Part shown: positions 1 to 6,466 of the stretch, piece after piece | How positions within the stretch are numbered: position 1 is the stretch's first letter | Layout: each line of letters begins with the position of its first letter | NCBI GenBank assembly: GCA_023131215.1 | Contig: JAGLZV010000029.1 | Span: forward strand, 1-25,597 | Direction of reading: 5' to 3' | DNA length: 25,597 nt | Origin: Candidatus Methanophagales archaeon | GTDB lineage: Archaea > Halobacteriota > Syntropharchaeia > Alkanophagales > Methanospirareceae | Position numbers and translations under genes: made by a program | Notes under the pieces: generated by a model | Seen by the model: only the letters and a program-made list of their open reading frames with translations | Database searches by the model: none | What the model was told of the DNA's origin: nothing

Positions 1-45
1 AATCAACTTATCATCCGCCAATAATCGGCTCCAGAGTCAATGTTC

Positions 46-396
46 TCACGATTGCTTACCGAACTCCATGTCCAGGATTTCCATCACCTGGTCCTTGTTT
101 TGTATGCTGCTTGTGGCCGCTACGACTTTTCCATTCTTGAAATACACCGTGAATGGCAATCCCATGAAAGATGCACATTTAGGCAAACTTTTGATAAAGT
201 CTGCCGCAGGGATGTCAAAATCCTGGTCGCAGAATGTGACATGCGGATATGTCCGTTCCAATTCTTCCAGAACACTATAGACGGGGACGCACATTGGCCC
301 CATTCTGCCACAGCAAACAATGACATTTCCATTGTTTTCCACGGTTTCCTTAACTTCTTGTTCCGTTTCTAGATGTTTCAGATTTGTGTTCAGCAT
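46..396 (-). CDS. Thioredoxin-like protein with a C-C-G-R-M-G-P-M-C active-site loop
   Basis: A 116-residue protein with a thioredoxin-type layout: a beta-strand leading into a cysteine loop (C28, C29, C36 in CCGRMGPMC), a following helix with VLEELERTY, and a late G-L-P-F-T-V-Y-F-K-N-G-K-V block that carries the conserved cis-proline and glycine of thioredoxins. The classic W-C-G-P-C is replaced: C36 aligns with the second active-site cysteine, while the first aligns with G33, so redox activity would need C28 or C29, or a single-cysteine mechanism. I recall this CCGRMGPMC loop as a recurrent variant in methanogen and sulfate-reducer thioredoxins, so it is probably a real subfamily. No signal peptide is present in this frame. 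The start was chosen at the ATG preceding the LNTNLKHLET segment. It stands alone, with a spacer of more than 450 bp upstream. Likely role: thiol-disulfide exchange; partner unknown. Confidence 0.75.
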   Translation of the reverse strand: MLNTNLKHLETEQEVKETVENNGNVIVCCGRMGPMCVPVYSVLEELERTYPHVTFCDQDFDIPAADFIKSLPKCASFMGLPFTVYFKNGKVVAATSSIQNKDQVMEILDMEFGKQS

Positions 397-864
397 TTTC
401 GATTGATATTAAGGCAATTAACCCTGTTATGATTTTCTTTTTCATATTTCTTTACCCCGTTTAAAAGACACATACTCCGACTTAAGCACAGAGCCTGTAA
501 ATAAGCACGGGGCATGTAACCCAGTTTCTATATACGTTCATCATAGGGTATATAAAAGCTTTTCTATTTTAAAAACCGAAAGTCTGCTAAAAGTTAGGCT
601 CAGGTGCAAAGCCTGCCACGCCGAAGAACGTGCGGCATTCCATTCCATTCCGCTCCACGCCTCCAACACCGCTACCGCAGCTCCGCAAAATCAATTGCAT
701 TTCGCAAATTGCACTCGCCGAAAAATTTGCATACTCTCTCGCAATTGCCATGCTAAGCTATGATGCGCATTCGACAATGATAGCCTCAAAGCTATATGGG
801 CGTTTGTGGATTTAAGTCCCTTTTAAAGGAAAAACCTTCTTGCCCTTTTTATACGGGATTTTGT
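397..864. other. Spacer of 468 bp with promoter-like motifs and repeat copy 1
   Basis: No convincing gene. On the plus strand a TATA-like TATATAAAAG (549-558) lies just before the direct-repeat copy at 571-731, and the same AT block read on the minus strand (CTTTTATATA) could serve the thioredoxin gene. After the repeat there is only AT-rich sequence with short CG-containing patches up to the tautomerase stop. A 61-codon plus-strand frame inside the repeat (from 630) has no recognisable protein features and is broken by insertions relative to copy 2. Confidence 0.5.
571..731 (+). repeat. Direct repeat, copy 1 (161 bp)
   Basis: This 161-bp stretch matches 1348-1483 in the same orientation at nearly every aligned base. 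It begins with AAAAACCGAAAGT and ends with CGAAAAATTTGCA. It is 25 bp longer than copy 2, explained by a tandem ATTCC duplication (10 bp), a 14-bp insertion near 668 and one extra base. Indels of 10, 14 and 1 bp do not preserve a common reading frame, which argues for a non-coding dispersed element. A TATA-like box 13-22 bp upstream could drive its transcription. Confidence 0.8.
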
Positions 865-1053
865 TTAATATCTATCTAAAATTAGCTTACCGCCAACACC
901 AACGTTCTCAGGTGGGTTTTCTTTTATCACCACTACATACGCCTCTCTTGGGATCTTGTAAGCTTTTTCAAGAGCATCCGTAATTTCCTTGACTAACACC
1001 CTTTTTATTTCTACATCTTCAATTTTTGGTCCGTCTATTGTTACATTTGGCAT
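865..1053 (-). CDS. 4-oxalocrotonate tautomerase family protein
   Basis: A 62-residue protein of the size and shape of 4-oxalocrotonate tautomerase subunits. The initiator methionine is followed directly by proline, the catalytic base of the family (Pro1 after methionine removal), then a beta-strand (NVTIDGP), a helix containing the V-K-E-I-T-D-A-L-E-K motif, and the strand Y-V-V-V-I-K-E followed by N-P-P-E-N-V-G-V-G-G, close to the conserved E-x-x-x-x-N-W/V-G-x-G-G pattern. Such proteins form small oligomers and tautomerise enol/keto acids; the substrate here cannot be read from sequence. A strong GGAGGT ribosome-binding site lies 8 bp upstream, supporting this start. It appears to be a stand-alone gene between two repeat-bearing spacers. 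Confidence 0.88.
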   Translation of the reverse strand: MPNVTIDGPKIEDVEIKRVLVKEITDALEKAYKIPREAYVVVIKENPPENVGVGGKLILDRY

Positions 1054-1268
1054 TTTAGCATACCTCCTATGTTTTTAGACTTTACACAGGGGGGAGATAA
1101 ATCCTCGTTTGATGCGTATGCACAGAAGAAATATTTCCCATCCCCGGTGTAATGTTTCAACATGACGACACTTAAGCTTTTCGGTTTTTTCGCCCACTCA
1201 CGTTTGACAACAGCTATTCCATTAGTTACGAGTTCAAAAATGTTTCTTATGAGGAGATAGTATCTACA
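1041..1268 (-). other. Open but unassigned frame overlapping the tautomerase start
   Basis: Reading the minus strand, 75 codons stay open between stops at 1269-1271 and 1041-1043. The translation looks protein-like (for example L-I-R-N-I-F-E-L-V-T-N-G-I and H-Y-T-G-D-G-K-Y-F-F-C-A-Y) and ends 13 bp inside the tautomerase gene. The only ATG that leaves a useful length is at 1163 (40 residues), so an intact gene is doubtful. It may be the 3' remnant of a lost gene or chance. No family recognised. Confidence 0.2.
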
Positions 1269-1581
1269 TTAATCGCAGGGGGTATAGTGGTTATAGTGGA
1301 TTGGAAAAGATTGTGGGAGCTAAAAGTTGGAAAGTTTTATTATTTTTAAAAACCGAAAGTTTGCTAAAAGTTAGGCTTAGGTGCAAAGCCTGCCACGCCA
1401 AAGAACGTGCGGCATTCCGCTCCACGCCTCCAACTCCGCAAAATCAATTGCATTTGCAAATTGCACTTGCCGAAAAATTTGCAGTGGTGTACTGCGATGG
1501 CTACGCGGGCTTGCGCCTAAAAACGCCACCCACGCACTAAAGTGCAGGGACACCCACGGAGCCGTTGGTTGGGTATCTGTT
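1054..1581. other. Spacer of 528 bp with repeat copy 2
   Basis: Contains the tautomerase ribosome-binding site, the unassigned open frame on the minus strand (to 1268), a GT-rich stretch around 1280-1320, and repeat copy 2 at 1348-1483. The 98 bp between the repeat and the end of the surface-protein gene hold short GC-rich patches (around 1500-1560) but no gene, hairpin or T-run that I would call. Confidence 0.45.
1348..1483 (+). repeat. Direct repeat, copy 2 (136 bp)
   Basis: This is the shorter partner of the copy at 571-731, same orientation, 777 bp downstream. It shares the same borders and lacks the 10-bp and 14-bp insertions of copy 1. Upstream AT-rich sequence (TTTTATTATTTTT) resembles the lead-in of copy 1, so the true element may begin about 15 bp earlier in both copies. 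It includes an imperfect dyad around CAATTGCATTTGCAAATTG. Confidence 0.8.
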
Positions 1582-2325
1582 TCATTCCCTCTTTCTCAAA
1601 AGATATACCACTGCTAATAGTCCAGCTATTGCAAATACCGCTTCGAATCCCGGTGGTGCTGGTGCTGGCGTTATTACTGGCGAAGGTAAAGGAACTGGCA
1701 TGGTCCACCAGACATGTCCATGACAGTGACCGGGACTGGGTAGTCGTTCCCATGCTGCGTATACGTATTCTTGCGGTGGTAATTTAATGATAATATTGGT
1801 AGGAATGCCATCAACTTCTCCATCCCATGAAAGTCCTTCTTTAGATTCCTCAAAATTATCGTCAATAAAATCCAATCTGAGAGGAACTAAAAGCCATTTA
1901 AATGTTGCATAGTATTCACCGTCTCTCTCCCTTATCGCACCATGAATATCACATTTTAAAACAGTCGCTTTTTTCGCTTCATCAATTTTTACATCTGCAC
2001 CAACGGCATATTCCTCCCATTCATGATGCATTTTTTCATCGAAGTCCTGAATTACTGCATTTTTAAACTCCTCCTTATTCTCCATAATCGCGGAGAATTC
2101 GCTTTCTTTCCAGAAAGACTGTTTTTGATAATGAATGATTGTTCCATCTACTTCTACCGTAATATTGTGTTCAAGTAATCCCTGTTCAGGTATAATCTCC
2201 GACTGAGCTGCCCACAAAGGCGATACTGAAACACCGATACCGATAAGCACAGCAAGAACACAAATCGCGGTGAGGGCAATTGCAATTGCGGATTTTAACT
2301 TGGGCGTATGCGCCTTTTCACTCAT
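1582..2325 (-). CDS. Secreted surface protein with PGF-CTERM-like anchor, function unknown
   Basis: A 247-residue protein with three parts. Residues about 10-40 are a signal peptide (charged start, long hydrophobic stretch, A-A-Q exit). The middle (about 40-205) is a soluble charged domain that I cannot assign. The end is a proline-rich linker (V-I-T-P-A-P-A-P-P), then P-G-F-E-A, a hydrophobic span and R-K-R-E, the layout of the PGF-CTERM signal processed by archaeosortase A. It would therefore be exported and lipid-anchored to the archaeal surface. An AGGTGAG ribosome-binding site lies 8 bp before the ATG, and AT-rich sequence (GATATAATGG) lies further up. It sits just past cbiD but has its own promoter-like region, so a link to corrin metabolism is not shown. 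Confidence 0.75.
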   Translation of the reverse strand: MSEKAHTPKLKSAIAIALTAICVLAVLIGIGVSVSPLWAAQSEIIPEQGLLEHNITVEVDGTIIHYQKQSFWKESEFSAIMENKEEFKNAVIQDFDEKMHHEWEEYAVGADVKIDEAKKATVLKCDIHGAIRERDGEYYATFKWLLVPLRLDFIDDNFEESKEGLSWDGEVDGIPTNIIIKLPPQEYVYAAWERLPSPGHCHGHVWWTMPVPLPSPVITPAPAPPGFEAVFAIAGLLAVVYLLRKRE

Positions 2326-2386
2326 TTATAGTCTCACCTACCTTTACCATTATATCTTTTCTTTTACCATTGCTTTTAGTTAAAAC

Positions 2387-2403
2387 TTTTGCACTTTGCA
2401 AAA
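2387..2403. terminator. Palindrome just past cbiD
   Basis: TTTTGCA-CTT-TGCAAAA is a perfect 7-bp stem with a 3-nt loop, beginning 1 bp beyond the cbiD stop. On the minus strand it is followed by GTTTTAACT. This could end the cbi transcript; being AT-rich and lying upstream of the surface-protein gene, it could equally be an operator for that gene. Confidence 0.35.
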
Positions 2404-2404
2404 T

Positions 2405-3475
2405 TCAAAATTCGTTTTTCATTTGAGGAAAACACCCCAGCATATCCCCGCTGTTATCGAATACATAAACGTCAGCATCAGTTTTTCGTGATAACTCTTC
2501 TGCACGAGTGCCGAAAAAGGTCTTCAGCCGCTCATAGTCAGTCCTCTTCAATCGTTCAACGAGTTCACTGACGCTACTGAATTCAAAATCGAAATATTCA
2601 TGCGCATCAATTCCTAACATATCGCAAATCTTTGCGGGCATCGTGAATATCACCTTCTTCTTCGCTTTTGACTTCTCTATTGCGTAGCACACGAAATTAC
2701 CGGCAACCACTATTTTATCTGCTGGAAAATTCAGCTTTTCTACCGCTATTCTCTTGCTCTTCTCCCCAGTGCTGGCACCTATGATGTCCTTTTTATCTGC
2801 TACGAGGAAGTCTATAACGTGCTTATAACCATCTTCGGTGTATGGTTCAACGAATCCGGAAGCACCGAAAATAGGTATTCCTCCTTCTATTCCTACCGAT
2901 GGAAGAACTGTGTTTTTCGCTATTTCCTCCCCTCTTGGCACGAAAATTTCTATTTCCACACCACCTGTTAGCACTTCCTTCACGTTCGCTTCTATGTTCT
3001 TTAAAATGTGCGGGTATATATCAGGCGCACCGACTTTACCAAGACCTTCCTTTTTTATTATTCCTATGCCCTTGCCAGCTCTGATGGAGAATACGGGAAA
3101 ACGTCTCGCCTTTGCACATATAAGCATTCCATTGAATGTGTCGCCTTTGTAATCGCCGGAATCTACACGAACACATGCAATACAATCCTCTTCATCCGCA
3201 TTTTCGACTTTCATTTCGGCTTTTACACCAATCGGCGTTGTAATTTCTACTTTTTTCACTTCTTTTCCCGCAAGCAGAAGTGCAGCAGCTTTTGAAGCCG
3301 CAGCGGCACAGGTGCCCGTTGTATATCCTCGTCTGAGGATTTTTCCATCTTCGAGCAGAACCACTCTTCCTCTTTTTATCTCCTCTACCAATGCAGTATA
3401 ACTGATACCATTTATCTTCACCGCGGTTTTTATGAGTTCATGAGGGTATTCCTTTCCAGATACAGGGTCAATCAT
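2405..3475 (-). CDS. cbiD: Cobalt-precorrin-5B C1-methyltransferase CbiD
   Basis: CbiD uses S-adenosylmethionine to methylate C1 of cobalt-precorrin-5B in the anaerobic corrin pathway, in the cytoplasm. The family hallmark L-R-R-G-Y-T-T-G-T-C-A-A-A-A-S-K-A-A is present near residues 46-63, followed by the S-G-D-Y-K-G-D-T region and the G-I-G-I-I-K-K-E-G-L nucleotide-loop-like segment. The archaeal-type N-terminal lead (D-P-V-S-G-K-E-Y-P) is present. A longer frame runs to 3577, but the ATG at 3475 overlaps the cbiC stop as ATGA and puts the protein at 356 residues, normal for the family, so I chose it. It is the last gene of the cbiG-H-C-D run and is probably translated by coupling to cbiC. 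Confidence 0.95.
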   Translation of the reverse strand: MIDPVSGKEYPHELIKTAVKINGISYTALVEEIKRGRVVLLEDGKILRRGYTTGTCAAAASKAAALLLAGKEVKKVEITTPIGVKAEMKVENADEEDCIACVRVDSGDYKGDTFNGMLICAKARRFPVFSIRAGKGIGIIKKEGLGKVGAPDIYPHILKNIEANVKEVLTGGVEIEIFVPRGEEIAKNTVLPSVGIEGGIPIFGASGFVEPYTEDGYKHVIDFLVADKKDIIGASTGEKSKRIAVEKLNFPADKIVVAGNFVCYAIEKSKAKKKVIFTMPAKICDMLGIDAHEYFDFEFSSVSELVERLKRTDYERLKTFFGTRAEELSRKTDADVYVFDNSGDMLGCFPQMKNEF

Positions 3476-4119
3476 TTCGCCATCTTCTCCTCTTCTTCCA
3501 TACTCAATTCGATTATCTCGTTTATAATTGCCACTGCCGAAGGAGTCCCTCCTCTTGATCCCCTTATCGCGATGCAAGGAATACCCATAGACAATATCTT
3601 CTCTTTCGCTTCTGCTGCATTGACAAACCCTACGGGAGTGGCAACAATAAGAGCCGGCTTTACACCCTCTTTAACGACTTCAAAAAGCTCTATGCATGTA
3701 GAAGGTGAATTCCCAATAACCACAATGTTATCATAAATCAGTTCCTTTGCGAGCCTGATTCCAGCGGCAGTTCTCGTAAGATTCTCCTTTTTCGCCATCT
3801 CCATTGTTTTTGGAGCATTCACAAAACACTTTACCTTCTCCCTGTATTTTTTGTTAATGCCTGCTTTCACCATTTCAATGTCCGTAATGATTATTTTTCC
3901 CGCTTTTATGCACTGTATCCCCTTCTCAACCGGATGGTGTTTGAATGAAAGCAAGTCCAGAAAAGAAGGGTCGGCATTAGCAAAAACCACTCTCTCCGCT
4001 ACTCTTCGTTCGTGCTCGCTTAACGAACCCGGATATTTTGAGACAATATCCTCTACGATTGCCTTGCTCTTCTCCCATATTTTATTTCCCGCTTCTGTCA
4101 TACTCATATTTCTTTTCAT
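3472..4119 (-). CDS. cbiC: Cobalt-precorrin-8 methylmutase CbiC
   Basis: CbiC moves the methyl group from C11 to C12 to give cobyrinate. The 215-residue protein has the family pattern: T-E-A-G-N-K-I-W-E-K-S helix, A-E-R-V-V-F-A-N-A-D-P, T-D-I-E-M-V-K-A-G-I, the V-I-G-N-S-P-S-T-C block, A-L-I-V-A-T-P-V-G-F-V-N-A-A-E and the closing R-G-S-R-G-G-T-P-S-A-V-A. Oddly, the position that I align with the catalytic histidine of CobH (R-V-I-H-A) is phenylalanine here, and a histidine pair (F-K-H-H-P-V-E) follows about 14 residues later. The start was moved from 4173 to the ATG at 4119 because GGAGAGG lies at the right distance upstream. It overlaps the end of cbiH by 38 bp and cbiD by 4 bp. Confidence 0.88.
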   Translation of the reverse strand: MKRNMSMTEAGNKIWEKSKAIVEDIVSKYPGSLSEHERRVAERVVFANADPSFLDLLSFKHHPVEKGIQCIKAGKIIITDIEMVKAGINKKYREKVKCFVNAPKTMEMAKKENLTRTAAGIRLAKELIYDNIVVIGNSPSTCIELFEVVKEGVKPALIVATPVGFVNAAEAKEKILSMGIPCIAIRGSRGGTPSAVAIINEIIELSMEEEEKMAK

Positions 4120-4834
4120 AACCTCTCCGTGTAACCATTCGCCCGCCAAGTTTTTTCGTTCCCGAGCAGCCAATAATAATAGTCGTTGACATGTCTATAC
4201 GATGATAGAAGTCAGGCAATTCTTCTAAGGTGGTAATATCGACTTCGCATCCTTCTCTTTCAGCATTTTTTACTATGCCCACCATCGTTTTCCTGTCACG
4301 GAACCGCATAAAAACCTCGTGTGCCTTCTCCAGTTGAACCCTTCTGTTTTTGCTCATCGGGTTATATATAACCACAACAATGTCCATTTTTGCTAAACCT
4401 TCCAGCTTCTTTTCTATCTCGCTCCACGGCACCAGCAAATCGCTCAAACTGACAATTGCAAAATCATTTGATAAAGGTGCACCAAGTAAGGCAGCCGATG
4501 CGAATGCCGCCGTTGTGCCCGGGATTATTTCAAAATCCGAATCCGAATTACCAATGACTTCAATAACAAGTCCAGCCATGCCATAGATGCCCGCATCGCC
4601 TCCAGAGACAACAACAACGTTTTTGTGCTTTCCTAATTCCACTGCCTTCTTTGCACGTTCAACCTCTGTTCCCATCCTGCCTATTATCACCTCTGCACCC
4701 GCAGGAATGATTTTCTTTATCAGCTCAATGTATCTTTCGTTGCCCATAATGACATCTGCACTTAAAATCCGCTCTCTCGCCCTATCCGTCAGTAAATCCA
4801 AAGAGCCCGGTCCTATACTCACTACCGATAACAT
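4082..4834 (-). CDS. cbiH: Precorrin-3 C17-methyltransferase CbiH (ring contraction)
   Basis: A tetrapyrrole methylase-fold protein of 250 residues. N-terminal S-I-G-P-G-S-L-D-L-L-T is the S-adenosylmethionine-binding loop, V-V-S-G-G-D-A-G-I-Y-G-M the central G-D-x-x-x-Y motif, I-I-P-G-T-T-A-A the substrate-site loop, and the closing M-V-T-R-R-G-Y is typical of CobJ/CbiH as opposed to other corrin methylases. In the anaerobic pathway CbiH methylates C17 and contracts the ring to give cobalt-precorrin-4. The gene begins 1 bp after the cbiG C-terminal gene and overlaps cbiC at its end, so it belongs to the same transcript. Confidence 0.95.
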   Translation of the reverse strand: MLSVVSIGPGSLDLLTDRARERILSADVIMGNERYIELIKKIIPAGAEVIIGRMGTEVERAKKAVELGKHKNVVVVSGGDAGIYGMAGLVIEVIGNSDSDFEIIPGTTAAFASAALLGAPLSNDFAIVSLSDLLVPWSEIEKKLEGLAKMDIVVVIYNPMSKNRRVQLEKAHEVFMRFRDRKTMVGIVKNAEREGCEVDITTLEELPDFYHRIDMSTTIIIGCSGTKKLGGRMVTRRGYEKKYEYDRSGK

Positions 4835-4835
4835 T

Positions 4836-5231
4836 TTAAAACACCACCGCCAGTGTTATTTTCCTATCAAACGATTTCCTTTTCACGAATTTGAACTCGT
4901 CCTTATTCATCTTCGCTCCTAGGATAGCACATGGTTCTGCAACACCCTTTATGTTAAGCGCTTCCGTTGCTGCGCTTTTTGACCGCACATCCACGCTGTT
5001 TATTTCGTCTCGTGAAAATAAAAATAGGGGGATGCCAAACTCATATGAAACCTCTTGCAACTGCTCAGTTTTTCTGAAATCCGCGGTGCATAACCCTTTG
5101 ACTTCTTTCAGTTCTATTTCCAATTCCTCTAAAAACGCATAAATCGCATTCTCTATCTCTACTGCTTCAACGCCGAGATGAAATCCAATTCCTACGTAGA
5201 CCTCCTTATCATTATCTTTTTCTATCTTCAT
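4836..5231 (-). CDS. cbiG: CbiG C-terminal domain protein (CobE-like)
   Basis: A 131-residue protein matching the C-terminal domain of CbiG, which is also the whole of CobE: Y-V-G-I-G-F-H-L-G near the start (family G-I-G-C-R-x-G), a central K-T-E-Q-L-Q-E segment, the S-K-S-A-A-T-E block and G-V-A-E-P-C-A-I-L-G-A (family V-A-E-A-A-A-L). CbiG opens the delta-lactone of cobalt-precorrin-5A and releases acetaldehyde. Here the N-terminal half is a separate gene upstream that overlaps this one by 20 bp in another frame; the usual middle domain (about 90 residues) is absent from both. Whether the two chains form one working enzyme is inference. No strong ribosome-binding site is visible, consistent with coupled translation. 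Confidence 0.82.
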   Translation of the reverse strand: MKIEKDNDKEVYVGIGFHLGVEAVEIENAIYAFLEELEIELKEVKGLCTADFRKTEQLQEVSYEFGIPLFLFSRDEINSVDVRSKSAATEALNIKGVAEPCAILGAKMNKDEFKFVKRKSFDRKITLAVVF

Positions 5232-5628
5232 TCTCGTTCATCACTTTAAATGTTGTTATTACAGGCTGTGCGGATATTCTTTCTGCAATGAGTTTTGCAA
5301 ATTCATTCGCTCCTCTATGCCCGTTCAGCACGGGTATAACATACTTCCCACTCTCATCTATGCATACCACCCAGGGGTCTTCGGTTTTTTTCTTCGGTTC
5401 TATTGCCCTCACAACCACACCCATAGGAAGAACAGCAACGATGTTCTTGTGCTCTCTGAAACTTTCCCTTATGGCTCTGTAAACGCTTTTCACCTTTTCA
5501 TCTGCGCTGTTGCAAGAAATCTTTTCCGAGCATATCAGCTCTGCATCGAATCCTTCGGATAAGAGCACGTTTTTCACCTTCTCCGCAATTGCAACTGATT
5601 CCTGAGCAAGAGAGAAAATAGCAATCAT
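5212..5628 (-). CDS. cbiG: CbiG N-terminal domain protein
   Basis: A 138-residue protein matching the N-terminal domain of cobalt-precorrin-5A hydrolase CbiG: V-L-P-M-G-V-V-V-R-A-I-E-P (family P-M-G-I-V-V-R), D-P-W-V-V-C-I-D-E-S-G, V-L-N-G-H-R-G-A-N-E-F-A (family G-H-x-G-A-N-x-L-A), and the closing P-V-I-T-T. In complete CbiG this is followed in the same chain by a middle domain and the C-terminal domain. Here the reading frame stops after 14 further residues, and the next gene starts inside it in another frame. This could be an old gene fission with loss of the middle domain, or a deletion plus frameshift in this genome. It is the first gene after a 109-bp spacer carrying operator-like sequence. 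Confidence 0.85.
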   Translation of the reverse strand: MIAIFSLAQESVAIAEKVKNVLLSEGFDAELICSEKISCNSADEKVKSVYRAIRESFREHKNIVAVLPMGVVVRAIEPKKKTEDPWVVCIDESGKYVIPVLNGHRGANEFAKLIAERISAQPVITTFKVMNENEDRKR

Positions 5629-5737
5629 AGGTTTTTATTTAGCTCCTTAGAAAATCCCAAAACCAAATACATACCAATACTACCAACCCCAATCTTCAAT
5701 TGGGAAATTCCCAAACTCGAATAATTATACAAATGCA
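5629..5737 (-). promoter_or_regulatory. Spacer with operator-like palindrome upstream of cbiG
   Basis: This is the only sizeable gap inside the cbiF-to-cbiD run. It holds the perfect dyad TTGGGAA-A-TTCCCAA (5700-5714), and on the minus strand a related half-copy (TTTGGGATTTTCTAA, about 5648-5662). A TATA-like TGTATAATTATT lies just upstream of the dyad, so the palindrome falls where a transcription start would be expected. This suggests a separately controlled cbiG-H-C-D promoter. Confidence 0.45.
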
Positions 5738-6466
5738 TCATGGCTCATCACCTCCATAAAGTTTTGAAACGCCTGATTTTTCAAGCACATCACCCACGAT
5801 TATCACGGATTGGCTCTTTATGTCCTCTTTCTTCACCTTCTCGTTTATGTCCTCCAAAGTGCCCTTTATTATCTTCTCTTCCGTCCATGACGCTTTATGA
5901 ACCACTGTTACGGGTGTCTCAGGCGGATAGCCGTCTCGCAGTTCTGAAACGATGTCATCAATGAGGTGAACACCAAGAAAAATGACCATTGTTGCACCAT
6001 GCCTTGAAAGTTCCTTTATGCTTTCCTTCTCCGGCTTTCCGGTCTTTCCATAAGGTTTTGTTATTATCAATGTCTGCGATACACCGGGAGAAGTGAGTTC
6101 CCTCTTCAGGGATGCAGAAGCAGCAGAAAAAGAAGATACTCCGGGCACTATCCCGAATTCGATATTTTTAGATGCAAGGAATTCCATTTGTTCCTGGATA
6201 GCGGAATAGAAGCTCAAGTCGCCAGAATGAAGCCTTACCACCTTCCTCCCCTCGTTCACAAATTTCTCGTAAATGGCGAAGATTTCATCTCGGTTCTTCC
6301 CGTGGCTGTCTATTAATATCGCATCAGCCCTCGCATATTTTAAAATGTCGGTATGGATAAGAGAGCCAGCATATATTATCACGTCAGCATTCTCTATTTC
6401 CCGCTTTCCTCTTAGGGTGAGCAATTCAGGGTCGCCCGGCCCTGCACCTACAAATACCACCCTCAT
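5738..6466 (-). CDS. cbiF: Cobalt-precorrin-4 C11-methyltransferase CbiF
   Basis: A 242-residue tetrapyrrole methylase. It has the S-adenosylmethionine loop V-G-A-G-P-G-D-P-E-L-L-T-L-R-G, then I-I-Y-A-G-S-L-I, R-L-H-S-G-D-L-S-F-Y-S-A-I-Q-E-Q (a CobM/CbiF signature), V-P-G-V-S-S-F-S-A-A and the C-terminal V-V-H-K-A-S-W. It methylates C11 of cobalt-precorrin-4. The ATG overlaps the stop of cbiL as ATGA, so the two methylases are translationally coupled; the order C20 then C11 methylase differs from the order of steps, since CbiH acts between them. Confidence 0.95.
   Translation of the reverse strand: MRVVFVGAGPGDPELLTLRGKREIENADVIIYAGSLIHTDILKYARADAILIDSHGKNRDEIFAIYEKFVNEGRKVVRLHSGDLSFYSAIQEQMEFLASKNIEFGIVPGVSSFSAASASLKRELTSPGVSQTLIITKPYGKTGKPEKESIKELSRHGATMVIFLGVHLIDDIVSELRDGYPPETPVTVVHKASWTEEKIIKGTLEDINEKVKKEDIKSQSVIIVGDVLEKSGVSKLYGGDEP

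Noticed and set aside
350..445. A 31-codon minus-strand frame starting with M-K-K-K-I-I-T-G-L-I-A-L-I-S, like a signal peptide for the thioredoxin gene, in another frame
   Set aside because: The thioredoxin already starts with a lead segment that I remember from its homologues, and the two frames do not join without a shift. It may be chance in AT-rich DNA.
630..1617. Several plus-strand frames of 60-80 codons in and around the repeats
   Set aside because: The two repeat copies differ by 10-, 14- and 1-bp indels that break any shared frame, and the translations are rich in C, R and P with no domain.
3476..3577. A 34-codon upstream extension of cbiD
   Set aside because: It lies wholly inside cbiC, is rich in R, D and G unlike CbiD, and the ATGA overlap at 3475 gives the normal family length.
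4120..4173. An 18-codon upstream extension of cbiC
   Set aside because: GGAGAGG stands at the right distance before the ATG at 4119; the longer start has no such support.
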